Origin: Phaeosaccion multiseriatum
Taxonomy: Eukaryota > Ochrophyta, other classes
Length of the DNA: 64,000 bases
Direction: 5' to 3'
NCBI GenBank assembly: GCA_965112735.1
Contig: OZ218960.1
Span: forward strand, 1,178,001 to 1,242,000
The translations under genes and the position numbers were made by a program. The notes beneath the pieces were generated by a model. The model was not told the DNA's origin. It made no database searches and saw nothing but the letters and a program-made list of their open reading frames with translations. Each line of letters opens with the position of its first letter. Position 1 is the first letter of the stretch. This document shows positions 22,923-33,688 of this stretch, piece by piece.

Positions 22923-24974
22923 ATGACGAGAGGGATGAAGCGCAAGAGAGCAGTCGTAGTAGTTGTTGGTGTGATGGGAGGGTTCATTACGAACCCAAGC
23001 AGCGCCTTTACGTTTGTCGGCCCGCGAGTGTTGATCAAGGAAGGGCTGCTGAGGTTCAGCGGGAGGAAGAGTGCGAGGAGTAGTAGAGGGGCGGGCAATT
23101 TGCTGGCCTCACCTGCGCTGGCAGCCCCACAGCAGCAAAGACAGCAACAACCACAGCAGCAACCACAGCGGCCAGAGCGGCCACAGCGGCCACGGCGGGA
23201 GAGACTTAGCTCCGGCAGCAACCGACAGAGACCGCTCGTGGACCCCCGGCAGGTGTCGGACGTAGAGAAACTCTACCCAGGTCCGTAGAGATAGGGGCAG
23301 AGGAGGGAGGGGAGGGGTGGTTCAGGGCTGGGATGGAGGATGTAGGGCATCACATAATGGGTTGGATGGAGCCTGCACGTCGACCGACAGTACTACGAGG
23401 GTACCTACCAGCAACGCAGCACGCAGCACGTTCGTGCTGCGACAACCCCCGCCCCGGTCTTTCGTCTCGTCTCTCTTCTCCTCCTCCCTCTCTTCTCTCG
23501 CATCGTCTCTCTCTCCGCCTCCCTCCCTCCCTCCCTCTTTCTCTCTCGTCTATCTCTCTTTTCTGTCTCTCCCTGTCTCGTCTCTCTCGTCTCGTCTCCC
23601 CTCACCCCCCCCCCCCTCCTCCTCTCTCCCTCGCTGCCTCCCTCAGGTGTAGACTTCGACGTCCCCATCACGTACAGCGGCGCTGCGAAGAAGTTCTTCG
23701 CTCATCCCTCTGTAGGCATCGCCTGTGCAGGCTTGGTGGGAGCGCTGGCGATGAGAGCGGCAGCGGCGGCGGCTGGTGGTACAGGGGCGCTAAGTCTCCT
23801 GGACGTGGCTGCTCTGCCCACCGTGTATCTAGGGTGGATATTCCAGGTCAGTAGCTCGGGTCAAGGGGTCAAGGTGTCAAGGCGTCGACCTTTCTCATTC
23901 CCTTCCGTCCGCTTTCTAGCGCGTGGTTCCAATGGTTCCACTTATTCCAAGGTCACCTTCGCCCGCCCCTTCTTCGGACCAGCTGTTCGCGCCTGGGCTC
24001 ATGTTTCCTCCCCGTCCTCCCTCTCCTCCCTCCCAATCGAGCAGGAATGGGCTCTGCACAAGTACCTCTTGCACCCCCCTTCCTCTGTGTCTGCCTATTC
24101 CCCCGACCCCGCCTCCTCCTCCCTCTCGTTCCCTGAACGCATCCACGCCGAGCACCACGCTTTACCCTACTACCATGTGTCCATCGACGGTCCCGAGCTT
24201 GTGGGTCCTTGGATGGCCACAGCCGCTGCTCTCTTCGTGCTCGGCCTCCCTCAAGTAAGCCATGCGTTTTCGCACAAGGGCCACCGGGGCCCTCCCCTCT
24301 CTATATCCTGTGCACCCGAGCCCCCCTCCTCCTCTCCTTCTCCTCCTCCTCCTCCTCTTCCTCCTCCTCCACCACCACCACCACCAACACCACCACCACC
24401 ACCAACACCACCAACACCACCTCCTCCTTCTTCTCCTCTCTCCTCCTGCTCCTCCTCCTCCTCCACCACCACCAACAACAACAACAACAACAACACCAGC
24501 ACCACCACCTCCTTCTCCTCCTCCTCCTCCCTCCTCTCCTCATTCCCCTCCCCCTCCTCCCTACCACCCTCCTTGAGTAACGTGTTCTCACTCCGTTTTG
24601 TACTCCACAACCCCCCCCCCCCCCCCCAATGCGTATTGCCCTCGCGTCACAACACTTGCCCCCAACCCTCCAACTCCCTCAACCCCACCCCATCCTTCCA
24701 GCCTCTAGGCTGGACGGTGACAGCCTCCTACATCACAATGGGCCTGGCCTACATGTGGACCCACTTCCTGGCACACACACGTGTGGCGTCCCTGGGAGAG
24801 AGAGACAAGCGCAGTCAGAGGCATCACATGCGGCACCACCTGCGTGACTGTCGGGCGTGGTTTGCTTTCCTCGAGCCGGGCATTGACCAGCTGCTGAAAA
24901 CAGACCACCCTCCCCTCCTTGAGCCGGGCATTGACCAGCTGCTGAAAACAGACCACCCGCCCGAGGAGACTTGA
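22923..24974 (+). CDS. Plastid-targeted membrane di-iron hydroxylase (fatty acid hydroxylase superfamily)
   Basis: Exons at 22923-23280, 23647-23846, 24045-24254 and 24702-24974 join in phase (346 residues). The N-terminus (from the second Met, KRKRAVVVVVGVMGGF, then SSAFTF) reads as a signal peptide plus the aromatic cleavage motif of secondary red plastids, followed by a Gln/Pro/Arg-rich transit stretch. Histidine motifs of the superfamily are visible: HKYLLH, HAEHH and RHHMRHH, with membrane-like segments between them. Iron-dependent oxidation of a plastid lipid or carotenoid is likely by family, but the substrate cannot be read from the sequence. The third exon contains a Pro/Ser-rich stretch between HKYLLH and HAEHH that could be an unrecognised short intron, although it stays open. 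The C-terminus carries a 16-residue tandem duplication. Confidence 0.85.
24870..24965 (+). repeat. 48-bp in-frame tandem duplication at the hydroxylase C-terminus
   Basis: The 16 residues LLEPGIDQLLKTDHPP (first copy starting F-L) are encoded twice in a row with almost no nucleotide divergence, just before the stop. Confidence 0.95.
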
Positions 24975-25377
24975 TTGGGCTGACCAACAGCAGCAGCAGC
25001 AGCAGCAGCAGGAGGAGGAGGAGGAGGAGGAGGAGGAGGAGGAGGAGGAGGAGGAGGAGGAGGAGCAGCAGCAACAGCAGCAGCCGGAGCAGCCGGAGCA
25101 GCAGCGGGAGCAAGAGCAGCGAAGGGGGATAAGGCTTGGCAATCTGTAACAGCAGATGGCAGTCTACGACTGCATGGCAGTCATTACGCCGGTTCGTATA
25201 TAAAAAGGTGAAGAATGACGAGTGCGAGGAATTATAAATATATGTAGAAGGCAAGGAAGGAAAGTGGAAGACGGGAGATGGGAGTTAAACCTAGACGATA
25301 CAAGTTTACATGTGCTTTACTTTACGCTCGCAGTAGTGTAGACGGCGAGTGGGCGGCGAGTGTTTATATTTAAGGAT

Positions 25378-25406
25378 TAATTTTTATTACATGATAATAA
25401 AAATTA
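25378..25406. terminator. Perfect 12-bp AT hairpin in a convergent gap
   Basis: TAATTTTTATTA at 25378-25389 pairs exactly with 25395-25406 around a 5-nt loop, inside the only strongly AT-rich stretch of the region. It lies between two converging genes. A 3'-end role is inference. Confidence 0.4.
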
Positions 25407-25860
25407 GTGTTAATTAGTAATGAGATTGTGAAAAGGCCTTGACAGCCCGGGGGGGGGAGCCCAAAGCACCCCACGAGCTCAAGGCTCCTGCAGGACGATG
25501 CCCTCCCTGAGCGGGCTTGACACGTGACACCTGGTACGGCGCATCAGCACTGATGAGAAGGCAGCAAATGACAGCAACCTTAGTGACCCTCTGTGATGCG
25601 CTCCAGCCATCCAGCAGCAATGCAGCTGCTCCCTGGTACTTGCGCTAGTCAGTCGCCGTGTGTCCGCCCGCGCCGCTGCTCTCCACAGCCGTAACGAACC
25701 GCTTTCTCAAGTTGGTCACCTAGTGAGGGTGTGGGTGTGGAGCGAACCCCTCCTCCTCCGATTCTCTACTGCGTTTCTCCCTACATCTTCTCCCTCGCCG
25801 CCTTGGGCCGTTGTGCTGCCGTACAAGATACGAACATGGCAGCAGCTGCGAAGAGGCAGC

Positions 25861-25946
25861 CACACCAGCACCACCAGCCACACCAGCACCACCAGCCACA
25901 CCAGCACCACCAGCCACACCAGCACCACCAGCCACACCAGCCACAC
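25861..25946. repeat. 18-bp tandem repeat CACACCAGCACCACCAGC
   Basis: Between four and five near-perfect copies. They read as a PHQ/HHQ peptide repeat in one frame, but no supported gene uses that frame. Confidence 0.9.
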
Positions 25947-26804
25947 CTGACAGTATGCTACATACAGATAGCCTCTCATTATCTCCAGCCTCTCCAGCGC
26001 CGGAGCCTGTCTAGCTGGGGTACAGGCAGTGGTCGTGTTCGCGTTCGCCTCTCTCTCTCTCTCATGCTTCCTTTTCGCGTTCTTACACACGCCTCTCGCT
26101 CTCGCTCTCTCTCCTTCTCGCTCTTTCTCTCTCTCGTTCTCATGCTCCCTCCCACACTACGGCATCTACGCACTTACACGTGTTGCCACTCGCGAACGTC
26201 CTTCCCATCGCGACACTCGGCACAGCTTCCATGGTGCGCCATCATCATCCCTCTCCCTTCCCGTATCTTCTCTCGCAAGCTTGCGTCCGAGCAATACGGT
26301 GCTCTCCCCTCTCCCTTGTCACACTCGTTACCCTCTAGAGAGGAAGGGAGAGAGGGAGAGAGGGAGGGAGGGAGGAAGGGACGTGATGGCCACTACAGAG
26401 CACCTCCAGACTCCCCCACAGGGAAGGAGGCAGCGCACACCGGCGTGTGGGCCAGGCCGCGCCGGGCCGTAAAGCAAGCAGTAAAGGAGGCACCACTTCC
26501 CTCCCTTCCCTCCAGCTGGTCAACACTCCAGGCACAGAGGCAGAAAGTAGAGAGGGTGCTCCACCGGGTGGGGATTTTTGAGGGAAGGATGACCCCCCCC
26601 CCTTCCTCCCCTCCTCCTCCCTTCATTCCATCTGGTGCCAACCCTCGCCCTACGCACGTCCCCTCGAGCGGCGACCGAACATTTGCTGCTACTGCTGTTG
26701 CTGCCTATGATAACCCGAGGGGGCTCATCCCATCCTCCTCCTCCTCGTCCTCCTTCTCCTCGTCCTCTTCCTCCTCCTCCTCCTGCTCCTGCTCCTCCTC
26801 CTCG

Positions 26805-27484
26805 TCAGACCACCCCCTTGCCTCCTCCTCCTGCCCCCTCCCCTTCAGCGCTGGCGGCACTCGTCCCTGCCGCAGCCGTCGCGCCAACCCCGCCCGTGTT
26901 GTCGTATCCTCCTCGGTGACCTCTCACTGCGGCCCACGCCAGACCGAAGAGCCTCTTTCTCATCCACCGAGACGCAACTTGCTGGGGCGTCCGGACGAAG
27001 CGCAGTAGGGACAGACCACGCATAATGTACCAGGCCAGGGTGCCCAAGCACACCGCACCAAAGCCGATGATGTTGCCTACAGCACAGCCTAACGGGGAGG
27101 AGGGAGGAGGAGGGGGGGGGGGGTGGGTGAGGAGAGGAGGAGGAGGAGTGAAAATGACGGAAACAAACGGTGCAAGGGGCAGAGCGGAAGCGTACGGGAG
27201 TGTGTGCAGCCGTGCTCTGTGAGGGGCGCACCAAGTGCGATGAAGGTGCTTACAGGGCACTTGCTCTCTCTTTTCTCACACGCACGAAAGCTTTTCCTTT
27301 CGATCGAAGTGGGGTGAGCAGAGGCGTGGAGGCGTACAAGGCGGTCACATCAATCATCATCTTTTCCTTGCCTTACCTTTCAGAGACGCCTTGAACAGCG
27401 AGGAAGCGTTGGCTCTGGTCAGTGCACGGCCCGCAGAGAGCATCCCCAACACGCCACAAGCCGCACAGCCCCCAAAGAAGAGCG

Positions 27485-27515
<31 letters not shown>

Positions 27516-28324
27516 GCTGCCCGCGCTGCTACCACCGCCACTGCCACCGCCCCTCGCGACCGACGAGGCGAAGAAGTAGAGCTGCTGCTGCTTCATGATC
27601 TGCAGCAAGAAACCCCCCACAGCCCCAACCGCCAAGGGCTGGAGCAAGTCCACCGTGCCTACGATTGAAGGTAGTTTTGAGTTTTGAGCGACGAACGATC
27701 CGTAGGGGTGAGGGAAAGGAAGCAGAGGGCCGTGTGTTGCGTGCGGGTGGTCATTAACATGCGCACTTTACCCACTCACTGGAGGCAAGGGGAGGGAGGC
27801 ATGGTGTATATACTCGTATCAAGGTTGAGAGTTTTTGACAGGTCGATGCTACACCAACCTTCGCCAATTAAATCGCCCACAGCCGGCGCGAGGGCTGGAC
27901 CGTACTGATCGTAGAGCCCCCTGGAGCGAGGATGCTTGAGCACCTCGTGGGCGTGGCAGAGGCGGTGGAACTCGCCAGCGTCCCCACCGCAGTCAGGATG
28001 CGCCTTGCGTGCAGAACAAAAAGGGGTGAGGGTTGAGAGGAAAGCAACAGTCACACGGTCATCTTTTCCTACCTTGAGAGAGGCCCGCCGGAACCCACTA
28101 CTGATCTCATCCGGCGTGGCTCCTCGAGGGACACCAAGGAGCGCGTAGAAGCACGTGTGGATTTGCACGGAGCCTGCACCATTCTTCTCCCTCTGTTCGC
28201 TCACCCCGTCTCCTCCTCCTCCTCCTCCTCCTCCTCCTCCCCCTCCTCCTCCACCACCTGCTACTCCTCTTCCCGGGGCAGTATCCAAGCCTGCAGCAGC
28301 GGCGGACCCCCTCTCTGCACTCAT
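26805..28324 (-). CDS. Membrane-anchored J-domain (DnaJ-like) protein
   Basis: Exons 28324-28073, 28003-27859, 27658-27377 and 27088-26805 join in phase (about 320 residues). A Gly-rich N-terminus precedes a J domain: CFYALLGVPRGATPDEISSGFRRASLK, then AHPDCGGD with the HPD tripeptide that stimulates Hsp70 ATPase, then helix III-like EVLKHPRSRGLYDQYG. Three hydrophobic segments follow (LLQPLAVGAVGGFLLQ, LFFGGCAACGVLGMLSAG and NIIGFGAVCLGTLAWYIM), so the J domain sits at the N-terminal end of a membrane protein. The organelle is not evident, as no clear plastid bipartite signal is present. A donor-like GCA/GTGAGA in the last exon leaves the extreme C-terminus uncertain. Confidence 0.82.
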
Positions 28325-28576
28325 CCTGTACGTCCCACGGTCTCTTAAAGAAAGGTGTGGGTGTGAGGGGGGATTTTTTTGGGGTGTGATTTACAGCTCT
28401 ATTTTGAAGTAGAGTACCTCGACACATGCATTAGATAGACTCACAAATGGTGAAAAATCCTATGACGTGGGCCATGTCAACAGGAACCCGAGGGGTGCGT
28501 TATTCCCAGGTCAAAGCACTGCCGTACTAACTCCTTCCTCCTCCTCTACGAGCTTAATCCCCCCACTACACTTAAA
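28325..28576. promoter_or_regulatory. Head-to-head promoter gap: J-domain protein / light-harvesting protein
   Basis: Only 252 bp separate the two divergent start codons, so this segment must act as a bidirectional promoter. It includes an ACGT-core site (ATGACGTGG near 28460) of the kind bound by bZIP factors; regulation by light is inference. Confidence 0.55.
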
Positions 28577-30693
28577 ATGAAGACCTCCGCCGTCATCGCC
28601 GTCGCCGTGCTGGGCAGGTAAGATCAATCGCTCGAAAACTCGTCTCAATGACGTCCTGCAGGCGCTCTGGAGCGAGTGCGTTTGAGGGCCGAATGGATCC
28701 CGAATGGTGGGACAATGCAGCGGCAGGGGCAGCAGCACGCCTCTACAACTTGTGTCGAAGAGTGCTCTAGGATGTGCTGTTCTGCTTGGTCTTCCGGGTT
28801 GCTGGAGTTGTGTAAAGGTGGAAGCGGAGAGCGCTGGGAAGGGATCGAAGGGTCGGATGGCTTGAGGAGCAGTAACTGTGGCAGCGGAGGGGAGGCGCCG
28901 TGGCGCGGTGGCGCGGTGGCGCAGAGGAAGGCTGGGATAGGAAAAGGCCGTACGAACGGCTGCTATGCCCGACCTCGCTCTCAATTTGATTGCACACCAC
29001 AAATTGAGAGGAAGAAAATGCGAGACCCACCGAGACGACACTTTGTTGATGCAGTCAAGTGAACGATTCAGACGACCCGCTGACTGCGCATTGAGAGTAG
29101 AATTCCCTGGACTATAGCCACGCCCACGTGATAAGGGAAGAAGGGGGGCGGACCGGACGCATGTTGATCCAATCCGGGTGAAGGACGTGGGGGATATCAG
29201 GGGGAGCGGGATTGCTATTTCTTTCGAGGCAGAGAAAATGCCGCAGTCAGCCAGCGAAGGGGTTTGCCAGCAAGGGGATTTGCCGCGAGGGAGGAAGAAG
29301 AGGCTGAATTTTACAAAGCCACGGCAGGCACCGCCTCCTCCTCCTCACACGAATCGTTTCGTGTCTTTTCGCCCCGCTCCTTGTGCTCAATCCTTCCTTC
29401 CCCTCCTCCCTCCTCCCTCCTCCCCCCTCCATCCCTCTCTCTGCTCCTCTTGCCGTCCTATGCACCACCATCAGCGCTGCTGCCTTCGTGCCCTCTGTGC
29501 CCCTGTCGGGCATGAAGGTGTCCACTGTCAGCCGCAGCTCCAGCAAGGGAATGACCATGGCCGCGGCTCGCGAGATGGTTGGCACCGGCGCCCCCCTCGG
29601 CTTCTTCGATCCTCTGGGATTCTCCAAGGGATCCGAGGACTCCATCAACCACTACCGCGAGTGCGAGCTCAAGCACGGTAGGTGGAGAGAGACTTACAGA
29701 GGGAGGGGGGGGGGGGAGGGGAAGAGAGACTGAGAGCATATGAAAAGTAAAGACACATCACCCTCCACCGCTTGTCTCCTCTTCACAGACCCCCTCTCGT
29801 ATGCCCGCCCACCTTCTTCGGGTCACGAGCGCATGTATATCCCCTCTCCCTTTCCTCACCCACGTCCCTCCCTTTTCCCCCTGCTCCTCTCCTCCTCTGT
29901 GCTGACTCAGGCCGTATCGCCATGATTGCCACCCTGGGCTGGTTCTGGCAGGAGGTGTCCCACCCTCTCTTCCCTAACGTGTCTGGCAACCCCCTCAAGG
30001 CCCTTGTGGAGTGCCCCAAGGAGAGCCTGGTGCAGATCTTCGCCTTCATTGGCTTTGTTGAGTTCATCAGCTCCAAGCTCAGGAAGCAGCCCGACTACAT
30101 TGTTGGCGACTACCTGGGCGCCAACCAGCTCATGGACGAGGGAGACGAGGTGCGTGGGGCTGGGCTCTGGATCGCTGATTGAAGTATTTTTGAATGCTTG
30201 CAATTGTCTCGCCTCTGTCTGCTCAATCCTTTCTCTCTCTTATGCTCAACCAGTGCGTTCCTAAACCTCCCCTCTCGCCTGTGTTCGGCACTTGTGTCGG
30301 CTGTGTCCTTGTTGCAGGGATGGAAGGCGTACCAAACGAAGGAGCTGAACAACGGAAGGTACGTCACACACTCACACAAATACGTAATTCTTTGGTTGAT
30401 TCCCATAAGTCAAAAATCATCACGTGGTAGGAATGAAAGTGTCGGGGAGTGTCGTGTTTAGATTAGTAGGAAGGGGCTGCATCCCGAATCGAAAAGAAGT
30501 GGGCGGAAGAGAGAATCTTTGGTCTCTCTCTGATGTTCTGTCCTTTTTTCTTCTCCTCCTCCTCCTCCTCCTCCTGCTTCCTCTGCTCTGTGTGCTCAGG
30601 CTGGCGATGATGGCCATCATGGGCCTCATTGTGCAGGACATTCTTACCGGACAGGGAGTGAGGGAGCAGATGGAGGCCATGATGGCAAAATAA
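28577..30693 (+). CDS. Light-harvesting chlorophyll-binding protein (red-lineage LHC/FCP-VCP type)
   Basis: Exons at 28577-28617, 29475-29677, 29911-30149, 30318-30358 and 30600-30693 join in phase (205 residues). The first exon plus the start of the second give a signal peptide ending SAAAFVP, the motif that routes proteins into secondary red plastids. The mature protein has PLGFFDPLGF, the first-helix chlorophyll-binding ECELKHGRIAMIATLGW (Glu and His ligands with paired Arg) and the matching third-helix ELNNGRLAMMAIMG. The middle helix (ESLVQIFAFIGFVEFI) lies between them. It binds chlorophyll and carotenoid in thylakoid antenna. Length is usual for the family. The first intron is long (857 bp) and contains a CACGTG box near 29125. 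The subfamily (FCP, VCP or LHCR) is not decided. Confidence 0.95.
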
Positions 30694-31587
30694 ATAGACA
30701 CCCACACAACCACGACACGGCACGGCACGACACGACACGACACCAGCGTTTGTCACACGCACACTCACCCTCCCTCGCGCCGCTGAAGGGCGAAGGGAAG
30801 GGCCAGCCGGCGAGTGAGCGAGCGAGCGAGCGAGCGGGTGGTTGCGCTAACCACCACCACCACCATTTATAACGTCATCACATCACATTACATCACAAAG
30901 GTGGTCGGCTGAGGAGGGCCAGGGGCGAGGGCCACCAATAACAACTTACCTTACTTCACTGAAGCACATGCCTCCACATGGCATCCAGCGGCATTTATGC
31001 CCAGCTGCTGTCATGTGGGTGTGTTTGCGTCAGTGTGTGAGAGAGAGGTGTGGGGGGAGGGAGGGGGGGGGAAGAGGGGGTGAGGGCAGGAGGTCCTAAC
31101 CCTTTTTGTTGAGGGGTTTAAGCTGTCCTCTAACTCTCTTTTGTCCTCTTTCTTTCCCCTCATTTCATTTTTTCGCCCCTTTAGACATATATGTATCGGT
31201 TACTATTTAGAGGGGGATACGCGCCCCCATTATTTACAACAGTTTACATTTTGTCTCTAGTGCCGGGGGGGGGGGGGATACTGTACGGGATGGGACTTAA
31301 GGAAAGGAAGATGCAGACACTTTGCTCTGGAGGTGATGGCATTACGCGCCTCAAACGAGGACGCTCCTATATATAGAACACGGGCAAAATATACATCAGC
31401 CATTCCATCTCATTTTCAGTATCTGCTTGACCGTACTGTAGGCCTACAGCGGCATTGGTCAAATAGCACCTCCCTCCCGCACGTGCGTAAGGGTACGTAT
31501 GTATATATGTGTGTACGTACGTATTTTTTTTTTGGGTGTATGTACTGAATGCCCTGGCCCTTCGTTGTTTGCCCTTGGGCCCTCTCC
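30694..31587. other. Tail-to-tail gap: light-harvesting protein / Fyv7-like gene
   Basis: No gene seen. It has short CACGA and GCGA tandem runs (30712-30745, 30815-30836), a G run (31264-31277) and moderately AT-rich sequence that may hold both polyadenylation regions. Confidence 0.6.
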
Positions 31588-32699
31588 CTACCGTTGCTCT
31601 GCGGCCCTCTCCCTCTGCAGCTTGCCCAGCATGACCGTGATGGCATTGTTCATGACGGGCTGCCCCTTGCGCGTCCTCTTGGTCAGCAGGTTGCGATCGC
31701 TGGACCGCTGCTGGAGCTTGCCCTGCTTCCTCCTGTTCCGTTCTTGCGTAGCGTGGGTGCGCGCCGCCTGCTCGTCGTGCTTCTTCGTCGCCTCCGCCTT
31801 TGCCCTCTTGAAGGGGTCTGGCTTGGGCGCCCTCTTGGTGCGGCTGCTACTGCTACTACTACTAATCGTGGTGGTGGGGGTGGTGGTGGAATGCACCTCT
31901 CCCTTTCCTCCTTGCCCAAGTTGCTCCTTACCCTGCTGTAGGTGATGCGCCTCCTCACTTTGGCTGTCTTCATTGCCCTCTTCCGCAATCTCCATTCCCT
32001 TCTCGGACCCTGCTGCTGCATGCTTCCCTTCTTGTTTCTTCTCCTCTTCCTCTTCGCCCCGCTTTCCACCCCGCCCGTTCTCTAATTGCTGTAGCTGTTG
32101 CTGTTTCCTTCGCTGCTGCCTCTGCTGTTTGGCCAGCAGCGTCGTTGTTGACGACCCGCTCCCCCTCTCCTCCCCACCCTTCTTCTCCACTCTGTCACCA
32201 CCCCTCCCCTCCTGGCCTCCTCTTCCTTCCTCTCTAGCTCCGCTCTCTCCTTCCGCCTCGTCCCTAGGGAGCAGCCCCTCTTTCTTGAGAGTCTTCATGT
32301 AGTCGCGTCTCAATGACGCTTTTTTGTAAATTTGACGATTGATGGCTGCTCACAGGGGAGGGGGAGTGTACAACACAGAGCAAAGCGAGCGTAGCAGCAG
32401 CAGCAAGAGCAGGATCAGCAGGGGGGCACAGAGGGCACATAGGTCGATAAAGCACATCCTGACGGTGGCCTCTCCCCCACCCACCGGAGATCCTATGTCT
32501 CTCTCTCTCTCGCATCTCCACGCTCACTCCGTGCACCTTTCTTTTTCTTCATGTAGGCTTTGCCTTTAGCATCCTTCCCACCCGCGAAGCGCTCCAGAGA
32601 CAGGGCTGAGGCACCCTTCCCTTTGCCTCCTGCTGCGGGAGGCCGACTCCTCTTCTTGCCTCCCGCCCCTCCATGCTTCTGCTGCTGATCAGCACTCAT
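31588..32699 (-). CDS. FYV7: Fyv7-like rRNA-processing protein
   Basis: Two exons, 32699-32537 and 32318-31588, join in phase (297 residues). The protein is very basic with acidic and poly-Gln/Ser inserts. Two short conserved parts support the assignment: the N-terminal AYMKKKK...LRRDYMKTLKKEGLLPRD, and the C-terminal KPDPFKRAKAEA with LTKRTRKGQPVMNNAITVML before the end. Fyv7 family members act in the nucleolus in early cleavage of the small-subunit rRNA precursor. The middle is low complexity and longer than in yeast. Confidence in the family is moderate because the conserved blocks are short. Confidence 0.75.
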
Positions 32700-33212
32700 C
32701 CTATCTGAGTCTCCGTGAGTTTCGTGCCCTCTGTGTTGTCGGATACAGAGGTGGGGGAGTAGAGGAAAGGTAGCGGGGAAGTAAGGCAATGAATTAGAGG
32801 CATACGGGACCTACCGAATACGCCAAACACACGCGATTATCAGCCAGCATTCGAGAAGAAGAAGAGACAACCACAACAGTTATCCGGGAGGGAGAGGCGT
32901 GGAGCGGATATCCTCTTTTCTTCCAAATGCCAAGGAACTGCGATGATTGAGTTTTAAAAGCAGAGTTAGATCACTTTGCTTGATGGGCAACAGTAGCAGA
33001 TGCGGCGAAAGAGCCATGCCGGGAAGGGTATAAGAGTGTTGATAGAGAAGGGCCCAGAGGAGACTTGAGGAAGTCTTTTGAGTTCCTCATAAAGTCCCCA
33101 ATCTTAGTAGAGAGGGCGAAGCGGAGAGAGGAGAAGCAGGGGGAAAGCGGCGGAGGAGCAGCACCAGAAGGAGCAGCAGCACGAAGGAAGGTGGCGGCTC
33201 TGGTCCTTCCAC
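32700..33212. promoter_or_regulatory. Head-to-head promoter gap: Fyv7-like / ARFRP1
   Basis: About 510 bp between divergent start codons. It includes the ARFRP1 first exon, which is almost entirely 5' UTR. No TATA box recognised. Confidence 0.5.
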
Positions 33213-33635
33213 ATGGTGAGTGGTCGAGAGGGAAGGGCGAGAAAAGAGGTTGTGGGGCGCGGCAGTAGCAATACTGTGGTTCCTCTCCAAGTGTGCCAAG
33301 CAAGGAGGATGGCGTGCAAGCAATATCTCTGTATCTCTGGCGCCGCAATATTTTTTCTTCAGTGACTTTGGCTCTCACCATCTCTCCTTCTCTCTCCCTC
33401 CCTCCCTCCGTGCTCCACGCTATTGGCAGTTCTCTCTCTTGAGGGGCCTGTGGGGCTACCTCTTCTCAAAGACAGACATCAACGTCTTGATATTAGGGCT
33501 AGACTATGCAGGGAAGACGGTAAGTTGTCCTCGCACGCTCTTGCTTATTTGCTTTCTGACAGAGATCCTATGACAGGGAAGGTGCTTGCCACGGACTTGC
33601 TGCCCGCCTTGTCTCCGCCTTGTCTGTCTGTCTGC

Positions 33636-33688
<53 letters not shown>

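Larger units (their letters stand above)
24975..26804. other. Tail-to-tail gap: plastid hydroxylase / J-domain protein
   Basis: No gene is supported. Contents include a GGA/CAG array (24990-25110), an AT-rich stretch with a perfect hairpin (25378-25406) and an 18-bp tandem repeat (25861-25946). Pyrimidine-rich sequence fills most of 26040-26830. A long plus frame through 25731-27008 crosses the repeat and runs antisense to the J-domain gene, so it was not accepted. Confidence 0.6.

Noticed and set aside
25861-25946. Possible CRISPR-like array
   Set aside because: Unit of 18 bp with no spacers; it is a plain tandem repeat in a eukaryotic gap.
25731-27008. 425-residue plus-strand open frame with PHQHHQ repeats
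   Set aside because: It crosses an 18-bp tandem repeat and pyrimidine tracts, then runs antisense to the J-domain gene's last exon. No domain or conserved block.
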